A DNA stretch of 64,000 bases from Bactrocera neohumeralis. Its lineage: Eukaryota; Arthropoda; Insecta; Diptera; Tephritidae. A model generated the notes under the pieces. It was given only the letters and a program-made list of their open reading frames with translations, did not search any database and had not been told where the DNA came from. Shown piece by piece: positions 9,005-21,662 of this stretch. The position numbers and the translations under genes were made by a program. The stretch is taken from contig NW_026089623.1 of NCBI RefSeq assembly GCF_024586455.1, positions 10,946,204 to 11,010,203 of the forward strand, written 5' to 3'. Within the stretch, counting starts at the first letter, position 1; each line of letters starts with the position of its first letter.

Positions 9005-11085
9005 AATTTCCACGACAGCCGGTTCTATGCACCGGAGTTGACCCTGATTTTATCCGACCAAGAGCTGTTTTTTCGGCGATCTAACCCTACGACACTAGCC
9101 TCTACGGCTGTGCAATCCCCACACTTTTCGCGCGTTGCGTCGACACTCACGCCGAGTGGCCAACAGACGACCTCCACGGTCCCCAGGAGATCAAACAGGC
9201 AACATAGCTCCCACTCTGCCCACGACAAACCCGCATACTTCAACGGAACGGAAATAAGATCGAGGAGATAGTTGCACTTATGAACCGGGAACGCGTATCG
9301 ATAGCTGTGGTCCAAGAAACCGAGCTAAACAGCCGCTCAGATCTTCTGAATTGTGCCTGTTTTTCAACATTTTACGAAAAGATCGCGAGCGAGATATTAG
9401 TGGTGGCTTAGCCGTGTAAAATCATCTAATCGATGAAGATATCGACCGCAGGGATACTACTAGAATGTCAGGGCATAGCTATCCGTGTCGAGCTCTAAAT
9501 ATTTAATATATACATCCCCCCAGTTACATGTTCCCATAAAAGATATCACCCGAATATAGGCGCGCTACTTCGTGGTGAAAACCGTTTGGTAATAGGCGAC
9601 TTTAACGCGCACCACGATCTTTGGCATTCCTTCCTGTCAAATGATCGTAGGGGGATGGAGCCGGCGGAACAGATTGACGATTCGACATTCTGCACAATGA
9701 ATGACGAAGCCCCGACCAGAGTTATGGGCACCTGTAATAGCTCGCCCGATATTACCATTGCTAGTGGTGGTCTGATAAATAGCATAACCTGCCAACCTAT
9801 GCTAACTCTCGCATCAGACCATCTGCCCATAATTATCTCGATCGAGAAACCTCCTGATTTCGTTTCTGTGGACAACCGTACCTTCGTTAACTTTAACAAA
9901 GCTAACTGGGTCGGCTTCACAGAATTTACTGAGAACACTTTCAACGCTCTGCCCATTCCCGCGGACGTATCCGTTGGCAAACGTCGATTTCGCAAGGTGA
10001 TCGCAGCAGTTACCGCCGAAGCAGCCGTTTTAGCTAACGAGCGCGACACCTTACGCCATGCCGATCCCGGGGATTCCCGAATAAGGGATCTCAATTTGGA
10101 GATTCGGCGAATGGTAAATCATCAGCGGACGAAATGGATAAAGCACATGAAGTCCTGCAACCTCTCCACCGGTGTGAATAAGCTTTGGTCTACTTTTAGG
10201 CGGCAATTCACACTGCACCCTTCGGTAGACAAAGCCAAGCGATGTGTTAACCGACGGCTGCGCAAAATGCCAAACGACTGCGCGCCACTTACTTTCTCCG
10301 ATGAGGCGGCTCAGAATGTCATCAACAAATCAAAATCTTCTAAATCCATTGGCCCTGATGGAATTAACATGCTAATGCTAATGCTAAAATTTAGGCTCGA
10401 CGGGAGGAAGCTATCTCACCAAGATCCTCAACCTGTCGCTGACCACTCTTCAAATACCCGATGTGTGGAAAGTTGAAAGAGTGGTACCACTACTGAAACC
10501 TGGGAAACCCGCCAACAAAGAGGAATCTTATCATCCGATAATTCTCCTCTCCCCAGTAGTGAAGACACTTAAGGCCTTGCCACTCTCGACCTTCACTCAC
10601 CACTTGAGCCTAGCCAGCCACCAGCATGGGTTCCGAAAAGTGCACAGCACCACCACAGCACTTAGCGTCATAAACGCTCGGATAGTTCATGGCCTCAACC
10701 AGAAACCACTTTGTGAGAGAACGATCCTCGTAGCGTTGGACTTGTCAAAAGCTTTTGACACAGTCAAACACACAACGTTACTGCAGGACATTGAGAAAAC
10801 TACGCTTCGTTCTGGATATTGTAGCAGGTTAAACTCCTACTTTTCCAGAATACACCCTGATATACCCAATGTATGTCCTGCATGCAACGGGTCTCCGCAT
10901 GACACTGACCACCTCTTTGCATGCCCTACCAACCCCACTCATCTAACACCCTTTTCCCTTTGGTCCAACCCCGTCGAAACAGCACGTTTCCTGTGCATCC
11001 AGTTAGATAACGTCGACGACAACACAGATAACCCTTACCATCCTAACGGGGATTGAGAAACCGTTAAAACCAACAACATCATTGG
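9005..11085 (+). pseudogene. Jockey-like LINE, internally deleted copy J2
   Basis: This starts at the family's 5' block (CCACGACAGCCGG) and runs through endonuclease (VIGDFNAHHDLWHS, TLASDHLPIII; 9586-10170) into RT (SKSIGPDGINMLML; then LLKPGKPANKEESYHPI at 10463-10800 and LDLSKAFDTVKHTTLL). A deletion near 10195 removes the segment before FTLHPS. A second, larger deletion at about 10800 joins the early RT directly to the C-terminal zinc-binding tail (SGYCSRLNSYFSR, VCPACNGSPHDTDHLFACP). The YADD catalytic motif is therefore missing. The early endonuclease (9230-9580) is also shortened and frameshifted. Dead copy. Confidence 0.85.
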
Positions 11086-12243
11086 AATTGAAGTGTGCTC
11101 TGCAGAATCCACAAAAGGGGAGACCACACAATCTGTGCCAACTACTGTGAGATAAGGCTCTCCTCAACATCACGTATAAGGTTCTATCGAGTTTATTGTG
11201 TAAAAGATTGAAGCCCACCGTCAATAAACTGATAGGACCATATCAATGTGGCTTTAGGCCTGGGAAGTCAACAACTGACCAGATATTCACCATTCAATTT
11301 GGAAAACACCAGTGAAAAGAGGATAGACACACACCACCTTTTCGTCGATTTTAAAGCTGATTTTGAACGCACGAGAAGAAACTGCCTTTATGCCGCGATG
11401 TCTGAATGTGGTATCCCCGTAAAATCGGAAATCGGAATCGGGAAAAAATCTCCGAACCGTTCGATACCAAAAGAGATTTCAGACAAGGCGACTCCTTGTT
11501 GTCCGACTTCTTCAATCTGCTGCTGGATAAAACAATTCGAGCTGCAGAACTAAACAGAGAAGGTACCATCTTCTATAAGCGTGTATAACTGCTGGCGTAC
11601 GCCGATGATATTGATATCATTAACCGCGTCGTTAGTTCTGCTTTCTCCAGATTGGATAAGGCAGCAAAACAAATGAATCTGGTGATGAACGAAGACAGAC
11701 GAAATATCTCCTGTCATCAGACAAACATTCATCGCATTCGCGACTAGGCACCCAAGTCACTGTTGACAGCCATAACTTCGAAGTCGTAGATAATTTCGTT
11801 TATCTTGGAACCAGCATCAACACCAACAACAGCGTCAGCCTCAAAATCAAACGCAGAATATCTCTTGCCAACAGGTATCTTCGACCAAGTAGGCAATTGA
11901 GAAGTTAAGACCTCTCTCGACGAACAAAAACCAAACTGTATAAGTCACTCAATATTCCCGTCCTATTATATGGTGCAGAGGCACGGACAGTGACAACATC
12001 TGTTGAGTCGACGTTAGGAGTTTCCGAGAGAAAGGTTCTGCGAAAGATTTATGGTCCTTTGCGCGTTGGCACGACGAGATTGTGAAAGTAATCAACGCAG
12101 TACCCGCCGGGGGAAGCAGATGAAGATCTCCACTCCGTTGGTGGAGAAGGACCTGACTTCGTTTTGAATCTCCAATTCGCGCCTCCTTGCGAAAAGAAGA
12201 AACGAATGGCGCGCTTATTACGCCAGTAAAGAAGAAGAAGAAA
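11086..12243 (+). pseudogene. RTE/BovB-like LINE, RT to 3' end, decayed
   Basis: In three frames one can follow an RT: GPYQCGFRPGKSTTDQIFTI (11235-11290), RFQTRRL-type RQGDSL (11470), YADDIDII (about 11600), VDNFVYLGTSINTNNS (about 11785-11830) and YGAEARTVTT..ERKVLRKIYGP (11970-12055). It ends in a (GAAGAA) tail at 12225-12243, the normal 3' terminus of this family. Stops and frameshifts are frequent. Family assignment rests on motif style and is less sure than the LINE call. Confidence 0.75.
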
Positions 12244-12285
12244 ACCACTGATAAGGTATAAACAATTTTTTATCCCCCGCAGATT

Positions 12286-12440
12286 GTGGGGTTCTCTTTT
12301 TGTGGAATGGTCAGAGCACGCTTAAATTCCAATCGTCGAACATGCTTTCGTCCTACCATATTCCACAAAGATGCAGACGCATTCTCCTTATTAGTTCTTT
12401 GCCGCCGCATTTTAAAGCTTGGCCGGCAATCCATCGGCAC
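12286..12440 (-). pseudogene. RTE-like LINE shard, inverted next to the previous one
   Basis: The minus strand reads CGGKELIRRMRLHLCGIW followed by DESMFDDWNL. This is the segment that normally stands just upstream of the 11086 fragment, here in opposite orientation. Confidence 0.55.
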
Positions 12441-12720
12441 CTGCCGCTTTCTTGTTTTTCAAACGGGTAATTGCTACTTGAATTTCTTCTTTTCTTCACT
12501 AAAGCTGACTCAAATGTTTCTATTGCTTTGATCACACCATTGTACGATGGAGGCAAAGTCAACAGCAAATGTGATACTTTATCCATTTCTTGTATTTTTG
12601 CACAGTGGCATCGCATTTGATAGTTTGAGTGATAATAATTGTTTGCGTACCGCTAATTGCGTAGCCTAAATTTTGCGTTTGTCTCTCCAAATTCTTAAAT
12701 ACTTGACACGCCGAGATGTC
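12441..12720 (-). pseudogene. Ty1/copia Gag remnant
   Basis: The minus strand encodes RKQLLSLKLSNAMPL, a frameshift, then EMDKVSHLLLTLPPSYNGVI and KAIETFESALVKKRRN. The LLLTLPxSYxGVIxAIE motif is typical of copia-type Gag. Nothing else of the element is visible nearby, so this is an isolated piece. Confidence 0.65.
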
Positions 12721-12994
12721 GCCTGTTGCGAAATTCCAAACAAAATTTTAGACAATGTTCAAGATTTCACATTTTTAGGTTATCACATGTTATGGTTAAG
12801 CAGAGTGTAATTGTGCATCAATTTTTATTTTTATCAAAGAAAAATAGTTATAAAGAAGTGCACATTGCTCATTTATAATTAAAAAATACAAAAATATATA
12901 ATACATTGAAACAAGAGGCGTGTTTAGTGTTTTTTAGAGTATGAAGACTCTTACATTAAATTAATATATATCGAATTTTCATTTTATTTTATAG

Positions 12995-13141
12995 AATGAT
13001 TTGAAGAATCAACTTAAGGAGGCTGGAGCGAAGTTAGTTGTAATTGATTTTTTTGCAACTTGGTGTGGCCCATGTAAAATTATCGCTCCTCGGCTAGAAG
13101 AATTGGCAAAAGAGTACGAAGGAAGAGTCGTTGTATTAAAG
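12995..13141 (+). CDS. Trx-2: Thioredoxin (Trx-2-like), active-site exon
   Basis: A 147-nt exon, phase 0 at both ends, preceded by a pyrimidine/AT-rich acceptor (TTTTATAG) and followed by the donor GTATGT. It encodes 49 residues starting NDLKNQLKEAGAKL, then VVIDFFATWCGPCK with the redox-active WCGPC at 13061-13075, and ends VVVLK. Thioredoxin is a small cytosolic/nuclear dithiol reductase kept reduced by thioredoxin reductase. The protein should begin about eight residues upstream in a separate exon; I could not find that exon in the window. This exon and the one at 21799 are the only clear host coding sequence here. Function is confident; the exact paralogue name rests on similarity to Drosophila Trx-2 from general knowledge. 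Confidence 0.95.
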
Positions 13142-13585
13142 GTATGTTACTGCATAGCTGTACTGTTTCCTATGGTACACCGGCATTTTAACGTTATTCT
13201 TTTTCTACGTAATATAAATAATATAGTGTTACTTATTGTTTAATATTTATTGATTGTTTAATATTTATTTCTAGTTTTTTAATGCTTTGTTAACATTCTG
13301 TAATTCGATGCATACAAACATTTATAGTTAACATATATTATAGACTTATAATTATTTGGAACTAAAATTAATAACACTAGATTAAACAAAAACAAATATT
13401 TAAATAATAAATTAAATATTAAAAAATAAATATTTAAATTTAGTATTGCTATGGAGAAAGCATGGTTGTTGTTGTTGTATCGATTATCTAAATCATGATA
13501 GGTGAAGTGTAAAATCAATTGCCAATGAAGCTATTTAGGGGTAGGTAGCTTAAAGTTGTACAACATCAACAACAGCGGGATCGGA
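13142..13585. other. AT-rich intron sequence, no element seen
   Basis: About 440 bases of AT-rich DNA with short GTT/TTG runs near 13465. No ORF or terminal repeats are evident. Confidence 0.5.
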
Positions 13586-13589
13586 GTAA

Positions 13590-13800
13590 AGGTGAAGGCT
13601 TAGCGGGACATTCAAAGATTTGTTTAGTATCATGCGAAGACTCTGATTGCTGATCGACCTCTGCAATGGCTGTTGTTTTGAAACCAATGACGTCATTCAC
13701 TAGAAGGGAGTTAATGCAAATGTTAACGTACTCATCTTAAATAGGAATATTCTCCTGATGTAGTTGGAGGCGGTTCCGATGCTAGCTGATGACTGCAGGT
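13590..13800 (-). pseudogene. Jockey-like LINE C-terminal remnant
   Basis: Aligns by eye with 430-690: the same order of CTGCAATGG..TGTTTTGA, CATTCACT..GAAGGGAGT and GGCGGTTCCG. It is the region upstream of the C-terminal zinc tail. Heavily decayed; no open frame. Confidence 0.6.
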
Positions 13801-13949
13801 ATAAGATTAAGATTGTAGTCGATGATTTTCAAATTGGAAAATCCTTGATAGGAACTTAAAATGCAATCCCCTGGCCGGTCACTAATTACGTAACCCCCAT
13901 ATGGTGGTGCATGGTTAATTTAAGGGTTCGCTGAAATATAATTGTAGCT

Positions 13950-14412
13950 GCTCTTCTTATTTACTGGCTTAGACACCGCTTACGTGGTTATAGCCGAGTT
14001 AACAACAGAGAGCCAGTTGTTTTTCCTTTTTGCTATGTGGCGCCAATTGGAGATCCCAAGCGAAGTCAGATCCTTTTCCACCTGGTCTCTCCAACGGAGT
14101 GGAGGTCTTCCTCTTCCTCTGCTTCCGCCGGCGTGTACTGCGTCGAAAACTTTCATTCCAGTCCATTCGGACTACATGACCTAGACAGCGTAGTCGGTGT
14201 TTTTTTTTTTAAATTCGGTCAACTATATCAATGTCGTCGTATATCTCATACAGATAATCATTCCATCGAATGCGGTATACGCTGGAGTCAATGCGCACAG
14301 GACCATAAATCCTCCGCAAAACCTTCTTCCTGAAAACTTTTAACTTCAACTCATCAGATGTTGTCATCGTCCATGCATGTATACTATATATTAGGACGGA
14401 AATAATGAGCAA
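13950..14412 (-). pseudogene. RTE-like LINE 3' end
   Basis: The minus strand reads IYSIHAWTMTTSDELKLKVF, RKKVLRRIYGPVRID and RWNDYLYEIYDDIDIVDRI. A GRGRPPLRWRDQVEKDLTSL segment at about 14045-14115 and a GTAAGCGGTGTCTAAGCC 3' tail (about 13965) follow. It abuts the start of jockey J3 exactly at 14412/14413, which suggests J3 inserted there. Confidence 0.75.
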
Positions 14413-17090
14413 TTTCCACGAAAACCGGTTCTACGCACTGGAATTGCCCAGGATTTTATCCGGCCAAAAGCTGTTTTTTCGATTAGGATCTGTAAGTATT
14501 AATCTAAGTTTGTCGTCATTAGAGCAATGCCTTGCAGCAGGATTGCTCCGTATCCTCCTGACTCGTGCTGTCATTGAGTCCAACACGGGTCCGGAGGAAT
14601 TTTTCTGCTGCGTTTGTGCTAAAAGGCTCCATCCAAATTCCACCTCGGTCAGGTATAACACATGCAATGGACGGAGCCATCTTAAGACCTGCTCAGGCCT
14701 TAAGACACGTAGGGAGTGGACCACGAGTTACGTGTCGCCATGTTGCCTACGCAATACTGCGACACTAGCCTCTACGACTGTGCAATCTGCACCCCGAGCG
14801 GCCAACAGAGGATCTCCACGGTCCCCAGGAGGCAACATAGTTCCGATTCTGACTTGTCCCAAACGAAAAGATTCGAAACGAGATATTAGTGGTGGCTTAA
14901 CCTTCATATTGCACAACACCGTGTAAAATCATCTAATCGATGAAGATATTGGCCGCAGAGATACTACTAGAAGCTCTAAATATTTAATATATATGTACAT
15001 CCCCCCAGTTATATGTTCCCATAAAAGATATCACCCGAATATAGGCGCGCTACTTCGTGGTGAAAACCGTTTGGTACTAGGCGACTTTAACGCGCACCAC
15101 GATCTTTGGCATTCCTGCCTGTCAAATGATCGTAGGGGAATGGAGCCGGCGGATCAGATTGACGATTCGACATTCTGCACAATGAATGACGAAGCCCCCA
15201 CCAGAGTTATGGGCACCTGTAATAGCTCGCCCGATATTACCATTGCTAGTGGTGGTCTGATAAATAGAATAACCTGGCAACCTATGCTAACTCTCGCATC
15301 AGACCATCTGCCCATAATTATCTCGATCGAGAAACCTCCTGATTTCGTTTCTGTGGACAACCGTACCTTCGTTAACTTTAACAAAGCTAACTGGGTCGGC
15401 TTCACAGAATTTACTGAGAACACTTTCAACAATCGATTCCGCAAGGTGATCGCAGCAGCTACCGCCGAAGCAGCCGTTTTAGCTAACGAGCGCGACTCCT
15501 TATGCCATGCCGATCCCGGGGATCCCCGAATAAGGGATCTCAATTTGGAGATTCGGCGATTGGTAAATCATCATAAGCGGACGAAATGGATAAAGCACCT
15601 GAAGTCCTGCAACCTCTCTACCGATGTGAATAAGCTTTGGGCTACTGTCAAGGCTTTGTCTAACCCGAAGAGACATGACCGAGTCAAAGTTCAATTCAAT
15701 GGTCATGCCTCTTCGGACCCGAAGAAGTGCGCGAGCTATTTTAGCCGGAAATTCACACTGCACCCTTCGGTAGACAAAGCCAAGCCATATGTTAACCGAC
15801 GGCTGCGCAAAATGCCGAACGATTGCGCGCCACTTACATTCACCAATGAGGAGGGTCAGAATGTCATCAACAAATCAAAATCTTCTAAATCCATTGGCCC
15901 TGATGGAATTAACATGCTAATGCTAAAGCATCTAGGCTCGACGGGAGTAAGCTATCTCACCAAGGTCCTCAACCTGTCGCTGACCACTCTTCAAATACCT
16001 GATGTGTGGAAAGTCGGAAGAGTGGTCCCACTACTGAAACCTGGGAAACGCGCCAACAAAGAGGAATCTTGTCGTCCGATAACTCTCCTCTCCCCAGTAG
16101 TGAAGGCACTTAAGGCCTTGCTACTCCCTACCTTCACTCACCACTTGAGCCTAGCCACCACCACAGCACTTAGCGTCATAAACGCTCAGATAGTTCATGG
16201 CCTCAACCAGAAACCACTTTGTGAGAGAACGATTCTCGAACCGTTGGACTTGTCAAAAGCTTTTGACACTGTCTTTCATACAACGCTACTGCAGGACATC
16301 GAACAAACTACGCTCACTCCAGGACTGAAGAACTACCTGAACGGTCGTCAGTCAACCGTACTATTTCGAAACATCTAAACTGAGAAGAATTAAACAGGGG
16401 GTTCCGCAGGGTGGTGTCCTCGCCCCGCTACTGTTTAACTTCTACATCTCGAAACTCCCACAGCCACCAGAGGGAGTTTGCATAACCTCGTACGCTGATG
16501 ATTGCACGATATTGACGTCGGGCAATGGAATGGATGGCATGTGTTCAAAAGTAAACAGCTATCTCTCCGACCTTTCTCGTTTGTTTTCTGCACGGAACCT
16601 AACACTTTCCCCCACCAAATCCGCAGTGACCATATTCACGAACTGGAGGGAGGAGTATAGGCTTGAGCTTAATATTGCAGTCGATAGCGTCAAGATTTCG
16701 ACTGTCAGTGATCCTAAGAATTTAGGTGTAACATTTGGTAGTCTATGCTCCTTTACTCCTCATACGACCACTGTTATCGCAAAGGTACAGAGCCGCAATA
16801 AAATCCTCATGTCGCTAGCCGGCAGCACATAGGGAAAAGACAAAGAAACGTAAAAGATTCTGACCTGCCGGAAACGCGAGTGACCCTTGCGCAGCTTCGT
16901 TCTGGATTAGTAGGTTAAACTCTTACTTATCCAGAATAGACCCTGATATATCCAGCATATGTCCTGCGTGCAATGAGTCCGCGCAGCTCGTTTCCTGGGC
17001 CTTCCGCTAGATGACGTCGACGACAACCTAGATAATCCTTATCATTCTAACAGGGATTAGATATCCGTTAGAACAACAACAACGGATATA
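14413..17090 (+). pseudogene. Jockey-like LINE copy J3 (near full-length, decayed)
   Basis: This is the most complete jockey copy. The N-terminus carries a Cys/His finger resembling a PHD finger (FFCCVCAKRLHPNST..HLKTCSGL, about 14600-14745). The endonuclease follows, truncated, with LGDFNAHHDLWHSC and TLASDHLPIII (15080-15320). The RT frame runs openly from 14993 to 16378 (GPDGINMLMLKHLGSTGVSY, LLSPVVKALKALLLP, LDLSKAFDTVFHTTLLQD). A frameshift at about 16375 precedes GVPQGGVLAPLLFNFYISKL and SYADDCTIL (about 16485-16510), then LSPTKSAVTIF and DPKNLGVTF to 16832. The RNA-binding tail is collapsed by deletion (16840-17060). Likely inactive. Confidence 0.88.
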
Positions 17091-19080
17091 ACGAGTGACT
17101 TATAGAGTTTGGTTTTTGTTGGTCGAGAGGGGACTTTACTTCTCAATTGCCTTCTCAGTCTGAAATAGCACCTGTTGGCCAGAGATATCCTGTGTTGGAT
17201 TTCTATTTCCAAGATAGACGAAATTATCTACCACTTCGAGGTTATGACTCTCAACAGTGACGTGGGTGTCTAGTCGCGAGTGCGACGACTGTTTGTTTGA
17301 TGACAGGAGATATTTCGTCTTGTTCTCGTTCACCACCAGACCCATTTTCTTCATTGCCTTATTCATTCTGGAGGAAGCAGAACTGACGGCGCGGTTGTTA
17401 AGGCCAATGATATCAATATCATTGGAGTACGCCAGCAGTTATACACGCTTATAGAATATGGCACCTTCTCTGTTTAGTTATGCAGAGCGAATTATTTTCT
17501 TCAGAAGCAGATCAAGTCGCACGATAGGAAGTCGCCTTGTCTGAAACATCGTTTGGTATCGAATGGCTCGGAGAGGTCCCTGCCGATTCTGACGGAGCTT
17601 TTATTATTACTCAAGGTCAGTTTACACGGCTGTATTAGTTTTTCGTGGTTACCAAATTCTGACATCACGGCAGCTCCTTTTCGTGCTGCCAAAAACAGCT
17701 TTAAAATCGACGAAAAGGTGGTGTGTGCCTATCCTCTTTTCACGGGTCTTTTCCAAGATTGAATGGTATCTGGTCAGTTGTAGAATTTCCAGTCCTAAAG
17801 CCACTCTGATAATTTTAGTATGCTTTACGCATCGGTTACTAGATCACATCTAGGGGTTCAACAAGAGTATGAGCCGGTCTTGAAACTTTCTGTTAGTCGC
17901 CGGATTTTTTCGTAGAATTTTCGAGTATTACCCCTGTCGGCCAGCTTGTCAAGCTCTTCATACTCACGCATTTCGGCCCCTCTCTCTTTCTGTCTGCAAA
18001 TGCGTCTCGCTTACCTCTTCAACGCTCGGAATATATCCCATTCCGCACTTGTTCTGGTTGATTGTATCGCTGCAAGGTGAGCAGTCTGCTTTCTCTCCTC
18101 TGCGGCTCGGTATTCCTCATCGCAGCAGCTGTTCTTTTGCATTTTCCAAAAGCCAATGCTTTCGTTTGCAGCTCTGCGACTCTGCTTTCCTCATCGTATC
18201 AACTGTTCTTTTACATTTTTCGAAAACCAATGGTTTCGATTGCAACTGTACGTAAGGAGCTTGAAATACCATATAGTTATGGTTCCCTTATGCCGAATTG
18301 TTGATGACTGCTCTCAGAGAGCTGGAGTGTAAGTCGAGTAGAAAATCGTTCCTCTGTCTGTTGTGACTGCAGCTTCTCGACGTTGAACTTTCCTTGTGTT
18401 TATGGAAGTGCGTTTTTTGCTGCACAGAGGCGGGTTCGCACCTTGGCTGCAACAAGATAGTGATCCGATGTTAGGCTCTCGGAGCGTACGCATGTCTACA
18501 ACACTGGAGACGAGTCTTCCGTCTATCACAACATTATCGATTTGTTTGGTGGTTTTTGATCCGGACACAGCCAGTTAGCTTGTTTAATTCACCTATGCTG
18601 GAATCTAGTACTACAGGTAACTGAGCCTCAACCACATCTTCATTTTCTTCCGTCGGGGAGTGGGCGCAAATCAACTTTGTGTTTAAGAACGATTTGATGC
18701 GGATTGTGGCTAGACGCTCATCCACCGGGGTGAATGACAGTACTCGGCGACGTATTCTCCTTCCCCAACACGAATCCCAAACCGAATTTGCGCTCCTTTA
18801 TATGGCTACTGTAGTAGATACCACAAGGACCTACTCGCCTCAGTCAGTGTGATGTCAGCCTTCATTTTAGCGAGGACATCAACCAGAAAAGCAGAGGCAC
18901 CTTCCAAATTAAGGAAACGGCATTCCAGGTGCATGTCCTGAAATCGTTATCCTTAATGCGTTTGCCATGGTGGTCAACAAAAGGCGGGTTTCTAATCCGA
19001 GGCAGTTTGTAATTTTTAATTAGGAGCGCTTTTTACGTGGCGGGTCCAAACAAACCTTGTGGAGAGGATGTTTTGCCTTC
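17091..19080 (-). pseudogene. RTE/BovB-like LINE, endonuclease to RT, decayed
   Basis: Reading down the minus strand: endonuclease parts ERLATIRIKSFLNTKLICAH (about 18660-18720) and QIDNVVIDGRLVSSVVDMRT (about 18490-18545), where the Asp/His region is partly lost. A basic linker MREYEELDKLADRGNTRKF (about 17915-17970) follows, then RT pieces SGFR.GNSTTDQI (about 17770-17810), FDTKRCFRQGDFLS (about 17540-17580), the YADD equivalent degraded to a TPMILIS-like string (about 17420), and MGLVVNENKTKYLLSSNKQS with VVDNFVYLGN (17200-17345). It is collinear with the plus-strand fragment at 11086-12243. Several frameshifts and a deletion in the endonuclease make it non-functional. Confidence 0.78.
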
Positions 19081-19370
19081 TCACTTTAGATCGCTTTCAA
19101 ACAGATGTTCTTAGGCTACCCAGAGTCTACTTGGTCTAGGACCGGTAGTTGTGAGCTGCGTGAGCCATATGTAAAAGAATCGTTTCTGATCACTCCCAAG
19201 TGAATGACAATCCATGAACTTTCCTCACTTGCGTGAACTTCTAAACATGACCCATCCTCCTGTATCTGCTCTTTCGATGTCAATGTTGTTCCCGGCAACT
19301 TGAACGCCGGAAAATATCTTCGGCACAAGAGCATTCAACCTGTCAATGACATACAACAATATTCCGACCA
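19081..19370. other. No gene seen
   Basis: Mixed-composition intron sequence. A 72-codon minus-strand open frame is present but resembles nothing I recognise; I do not call it. Confidence 0.4.
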
Positions 19371-19660
19371 CTTTGCGCACGCGACCAATTTTCGACAGAT
19401 ATTGAACGTCATTAACAGTGAAGCTAATAAGACTTTCATTGACGCTCTTCCAGTGAACAGTGTCTAAGCATCACCAATCGTAGAACAAGAGCTCGGGTTG
19501 TCGCTTGAAACAAAAGTGATCCCAGCGTAGCTCCGTTCTGGTTTATTGTAGCAGGTTAAACTCCTACTTATTCAAAATAGATCCTGACATACCTAATCCT
19601 CTTTTCACGCCCAATGAAACCAACTCACTTAAGTTTCGTCGATGACAGCTAACTTATTAC
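19371..19660 (+). pseudogene. Jockey-like LINE C-terminal remnant
   Basis: Contains the block TAGCTCCGTTCTGG..AGCAGGTTAAACTCCTACTTATTC found at 10805-10850 and 16895-16935, and upstream bases matching the C-terminal SLPVN..PIADEE region. No open frame remains. Confidence 0.6.
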
Positions 19661-20765
19661 TTCCACCTCAGTAAGGGTCTAGAAACTCATTACAAAAACA
19701 AAAAAGTATTAAGAGAACATTCATACAATACGTCCATGACATTGGATAGATTTTTTTAGCGCGTATGCAGCAGAAGTTCCTCCGATCCCGATTTGGGCTC
19801 AAGGTAGGCTAGTTACTAGGGGTTGCTGTTCTATTGACAAATTTAATTTTTTAAAGCCGATTCAAACAGGGTTAGACACTCGAAATAAGAGCCCTTGCCC
19901 TTGATGAAATTCGGGACAATTCTGGTAACACAGAATTGGATGATTATTTTCAAAAAAGCTTTTGCCGAGCAATTACTATTAAAAATTAGAAATAATACTT
20001 TCAAATTATTCCACTTATGGTTAATTTCCAACAATATTTTCGGAAGCAAAATTCTAAACAAAAATAATAATATATGTAGTTTTTTTGAATAGCTTTTATT
20101 ATAACACCTTATTGTTGCAAACACATATGTATAAAATTAATCCTTCCATTAGATCTGTTATAAGTAAAGGCTGTTATAAAAAGGATTGCTTTTGTTCAGA
20201 CGATTCATTTTCGAACCAAAGATTTTTGAGACATTTCAAATTTGAGTGTGTTCCCAAATTTTGCAACTCCAAACTGTAGTCCAATGGATTCAAATCTGGA
20301 CTTCCAGACTGCCAATTAGAAATCTTTCTAAGAGATATTTTGCTCTCCATTGAAGGCAGTATTATTTAACTGCCTTAGTGGTCTTGCAGGGATTTAAAAC
20401 TGAATTAAAATTTACTAGCATGCCGTTCTAGAAGTAAAGCAGTATATATATATATATTATATTTAAATCTTCTTCAACAGTGAAAATTCTTTCTACTGTA
20501 AAAATATTTCTTTCACGGCCCTTGACTGAAAACCGCTGAAGAAGTCGCTTGCATATGTTGAGCTTTATTTGCTTCAAGTAGGTTGTCAGAAGATGACAAT
20601 TTAACCAATGCTACATTGAAATTGATTGACAGTTTTATAAGAGGATTTTTGCGAATGCGTTCGCGACAAGTTTTTAGCGCTGAATAGGTTCGAACCACGA
20701 GAGGACGACTCTTTCTCTTCTTGACATCAACAGTAGACGTTAGGGAAAACGATCAATAGTGCAGT
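19661..20765. other. AT-rich intron stretch with (TA)n
   Basis: About 1.1 kb without a supported gene. It has an AT microsatellite near 20440-20460 and, near 19855-19940, a weak antisense trace of the jockey 5' block (AAGAGCCC..GATGAAATTCGGGACAATTC). Confidence 0.5.
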
Positions 20766-21662
20766 AAACAAACTCTCGCTTTCCAAAGTAAACAGGACTT
20801 TTTGAATCTAGCGCCCCCTGGTGGCGTCATCTATATGTCGACTGGTGCGTTAAAATCTGCTATCTATCGATTGTCCAGTGAGAATTTCATGACATTTCAT
20901 TGATTGGAAGTGAAATTATTGCGTTTTAAGTGTCAGTAACTTTGTGTTATCGGTGCGAAAATGAGCTTCGAACAAAGAGCCAACATTAAATTTTGTTTTA
21001 AAATTGGTAAAACTTTTACCGAAACATTTCAATTGATTAAAAAAGTTTATGGCGATGATTGCCTATCCCGTAGCAGAGTAGACGAAGAGTTTTCAAAGTG
21101 GTCTTGAGGACATAAATGACGATCAACATGTGGGCCAATCAAAATCCGTCAACACCGGAAGTTCCATCGAAACTGTGCGTGAATTCATCAAAAATCATCG
21201 AAATCATCACTGAAATTCATGTAAATGGAATTGGACATCTCCAAACATAGGTTTATCGCATTTTGACCGAACATTTGGGTTTACGAAAGTTGTGTGCACT
21301 GTTTGTTCCGCACAAATTGACTGACGACCAAAAATTGCTTATTTGACCAAAAATCACATTTTAACTATTAACCACTCCTCGTATTCACCTGGTTTGGCAC
21401 CGTGCGATTTCCTCCTTTTCGGAAAAATGCATTTGCCCATGAAAGGAAAGCGTTATGCAGACGTAGAGGCCATTCAAAAGGTTTGCACCGGCATACTGAC
21501 GGCCAACGAGCTAAAAACTCTCGTTCGACATGCTTTTGGACCGTGCAAAAAGCTGTATTGAAGCAGAAGGAGACTATTTGGAATAAAATAAATTGATTTT
21601 GTCAAAAAAACAACATTTGCTCTGTTTTTTAAAGCCCTGTTTACTTTGGAACGTACCTTGTA
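20766..21662 (+). mobile_element. mariner-family transposon, internally deleted
   Basis: Terminal inverted repeats share TTCCAAAGTAAACAGG: forward at 20781-20796 and reverse at 21636-21651, the outer right end reading ACGTACCTTGTA. The body of about 0.9 kb is shorter than the usual 1.3 kb. The exact left boundary is uncertain by a few bases. Confidence 0.8.
20961..21561 (+). pseudogene. mariner transposase, broken
   Basis: It starts at ATG 20961 with MSFEQRANIKFCFKIGKTF, the N-terminal helix-turn-helix of mariner transposases, continuing to SRSRVDEEFSKW. The frame then breaks and much of the catalytic core is deleted. The C-terminus is recognisable: INHSSYSPGLAPCDFLLFG (21370-21425), with the third catalytic Asp of the DD34D triad in APCD, then MHLPMKGKRYADVEAIQK. 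Not functional. Confidence 0.85.

Noticed and set aside
9025..9315. 96-codon minus-strand ORF
   Set aside because: Antisense to the decayed endonuclease of jockey copy J2.
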